This document shows, piece after piece, positions 22,213 to 24,210 of a DNA stretch of 24,210 nt (the stretch's first letter is position 1; each line of letters begins with the position of its first letter). The position numbers were made by a program, and so were the translations under genes. Source of the stretch: Smittium mucronatum (Eukaryota > Kickxellomycota > Harpellomycetes > Harpellales > Legeriomycetaceae); NCBI GenBank assembly GCA_001953115.1, contig LSSL01005398.1:1-24210 (forward strand), in the 5' to 3' direction. Below the pieces are notes generated by a model. That model searched no databases. It had not been told where the DNA came from and was given only the letters and a program-made list of their open reading frames with translations.

Positions 22213-22386
22213 AATTCAATATTTGGATCCTTGAACCAATACCTTCGAGGTATGGTGCAGCTAGAGCGGAAGAGGGGAGTTGGGTGAAAATTTTTCACTT
22301 TTTTCATTTTTTTTTAAATTAGTTTTTATAACTTTTTATTAAATTTAAAATAAATTTCCCGTAAAAAAAAAATTCAATATTTGGAT
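22213..22386. repeat. 16-base direct repeat flanking a 142-base candidate insertion
   Basis: AATTCAATATTTGGAT occurs exactly at 22213-22228 and 22371-22386. The DNA between begins with a GC-richer part containing two hairpins (ATACCT-TCG-AGGTAT at 22239-22253; GTGAAAA-T-TTTTCAC at 22284-22298) and ends with an A8 run directly before the second repeat. This layout resembles a target-site duplication around a short retroposed (SINE-like) sequence, but no pol III box pair is convincing. Confidence 0.35.
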
Positions 22387-23760
22387 AAAAAAACTAGCAT
22401 TTATCTATCAATAAAAATATCAGTGTGGCATCAATATAAACAAATTATTATCGTTTTTTTAGAGATAATATAAGTTATTATTTATCATTTTTGATATATG
22501 AACTAAAATATACTTGCGCCCAATATAAAATTTCATTTATATTTAAAAAAAATATTAATCGGAATTAAACTTGAAACTATTAAATTTAATTTAATTTAAA
22601 TAGTTTAAAATAATATGATTTTTTATTTTTATTTATAATATTTGTCTTCATCGGATGAAGGTATCAAAAAGCAAATTTGATTAATATTTTCCTCAAAGCA
22701 AATCGAGTACCAATTTAATCAAAAAAACATTCTTTTAAATTAGTTTAGAGAAAAAAAGAGTATCCCCCTTTTTTTTTCAAACTAAATTTTTTGATAAAAT
22801 ATTAAAATATTGCTTATTTCCATAATTTAAATTCCGACAGTAAAGTTTCACATATATATATGTATATAAATATACTTTGAACCATGGAAAGGCTAATTCC
22901 TTTTTTATAGCATGATTCTTTGTATTTTATCATTGATTTTAACTTAAAATTATTATTGAGGACAGTTAAGACTGAAATATTATTTTTGAAATTCATATTT
23001 CAATAAAAGTACAATCTCGATCATCTTTAAGAAAGGTTTATCTTTTTAAATAATCTAAATACTCCTAAATTGCGGAAATTTGAATATTTAACCTTTTTAA
23101 CCTTTTTTAATCTCTATTTTATACTTAAAAAAGTATAAAAGTGAATTATATAAAAATTTTAGTTAAATAATATACTAAGTTTTAATAAAATTTAATTTTT
23201 TGATGAGCTTTTAATTTGGATTTTTTATTTTTCTATTTAAAAAAAATTAAAATTATGCATTCGGAGATATCATAAAGAATCAGTGAGGTAGTAGGAGCTT
23301 ATGAAAGATATTTCAATAAATATATATTTCAAATTTTCAAAATCCCAAGAAATGAATACAGAAAATTAATTTTTTGGAATGTATATTATTTTTAAAATAT
23401 AAAAATGATTCATATCAATAAAAAAATGAAAAAAAATTCAAAATATCAATCTAATTATAAAATGTGTGAAGGAAGTATATTAGCCATTATAATTAATATA
23501 TATAGTCTTCAATTAATAATTTATTTATTGCTAATGATAAAATGATTCATCCTGTTTAATATATTTAGAAATATTTTTAATACATGTGATATTTTTAAAG
23601 ATATAATTTTAGAATTCGGGAAAAATAATCATATAATTAAAAAAAGGGATTTTTTTCTTCTATAATGATATATCAATAAGTTTAAAGCATTATTCATTTC
23701 GATTAGTGGCTACATATATTTTATTTATAAAAATAAAAAAATAAAAATTATAAGAAATAT

Positions 23761-23785
23761 ATAATATAATATAATATAATATAAT
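23761..23785. repeat. ATAAT pentanucleotide microsatellite
   Basis: Five perfect ATAAT units in tandem, with the pattern partly continuing on each side. Confidence 0.92.
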
Positions 23786-24210
23786 ATATCGCTGTTAGTG
23801 TAGTATATATTTATCGAAAGGGTTTATTTTTCCTGACCAAATAAATTATACAGTATGGGTTCTTGAATATTGAATTTATAAAGTGATTTATTTAATAGAA
23901 ATAAGAATGAGAATTAAAACTGGAATGATCCCCTTAAAACAACTATTTTGGGGACTATTTATACTTTCTTTTGTAGTAATTTTAATACTATTTTGTTCCT
24001 ATTTGTATCCCCGATATTGCTTTGCTGTTTTAATAGCTGTTTAAGTATTGATAAGATAAATATGCACATTTCCATAAGAAAACCTTTTTAGGAATAAAAA
24101 CTCATTTCAACGGCAAATAATATTAACAGGATGCACTTATTTCTTGACCTGCATAATCCTCACAAATAGAAGTAGATTGATATGTACCCAATATTAGATA
24201 CATATGTGAA

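Larger units (their letters stand above)
14703..24210. other. Gene-free, extremely A+T-rich region
   Basis: Over 9 kb is dominated by A/T runs. No open frame reaches 75 codons and none shows a recognisable domain in either strand. It holds simple repeats (14798-14817, 15537-15550, 20052-20073, 23761-23785), a C/G-run motif at 15840-15855, and a small GC-richer island at 22227-22285. The last 300 bases are slightly less A+T-rich, with an unrecognised open stretch of about 58 codons near 23916-24090, which may belong to something beyond the window. A centromeric, subtelomeric or simply intergenic nature cannot be decided from sequence alone. Confidence 0.7.

Noticed and set aside
22221..22260. 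Possible tRNA gene (minus-strand GGTTCAAGG resembling box B).
   Set aside because: No cloverleaf could be drawn: the stem beside it has a 9-base loop, and no matching acceptor or anticodon arm is present.
23929..23953. CCCC...GGGG imperfect inverted repeat as a terminator or structured RNA.
   Set aside because: The arms are interrupted and short; insufficient to call.

Overview
The window looks like nuclear DNA from a very A+T-rich eukaryote, most likely a fungus. Three genes are interrupted by short GT-AG introns (about 70 to 140 bases), stop codon use is standard, and the proteins are typical of fungi: a mitochondrial CGFS glutaredoxin, a PDCD2/TSR4 protein, a four-helix MARVEL-like protein and a Rad4/XPC repair protein. 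The DIRS-like tyrosine-recombinase retrotransposon and the extreme A+T of the gene-free DNA suggest an early-diverging (zygomycete-grade) lineage. That placement is inference; no marker here proves it.

Layout. (1) About 220-4308, minus strand: a nearly full-length but decayed DIRS-like retrotransposon, read right to left as gag-like region, reverse transcriptase/RNase H and tyrosine recombinase. Three copies of a 16-17 base motif in alternating orientation mark its ends. (2) About 4313-7400: A+T-rich DNA without a recognised gene, holding a 35-base tandem repeat, G-runs and some open fragments, one faintly PWWP-like. (3) 7408-8098, plus: mitochondrial monothiol glutaredoxin, four exons. (4) 8596-10168, plus: PDCD2/TSR4 family protein, four exons. 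(5) 10447-11016, minus: intronless MARVEL-like membrane protein, convergent with the preceding gene. (6) 11017-12178: intergenic region with a GC-rich inverted repeat and recurrent TATA-like motifs. (7) 12179-14363, minus: Rad4/XPC nucleotide excision repair protein, five exons by my model, with a duplicated CCAAT-box element upstream. (8) About 14.7-24.2 kb: more than 9 kb of extremely A+T-rich DNA without a recognisable gene, containing microsatellites and one small candidate insertion flanked by 16-base direct repeats.

The four host genes are unrelated housekeeping functions (iron-sulfur cluster transfer, small-subunit ribosome assembly, membrane organisation, DNA damage recognition) and do not form a pathway. 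The most informative non-genic structure is the DIRS-like element with its terminal repeat architecture. I found no tRNA, rRNA or CRISPR array, and no clear evidence of a novel multi-gene system.
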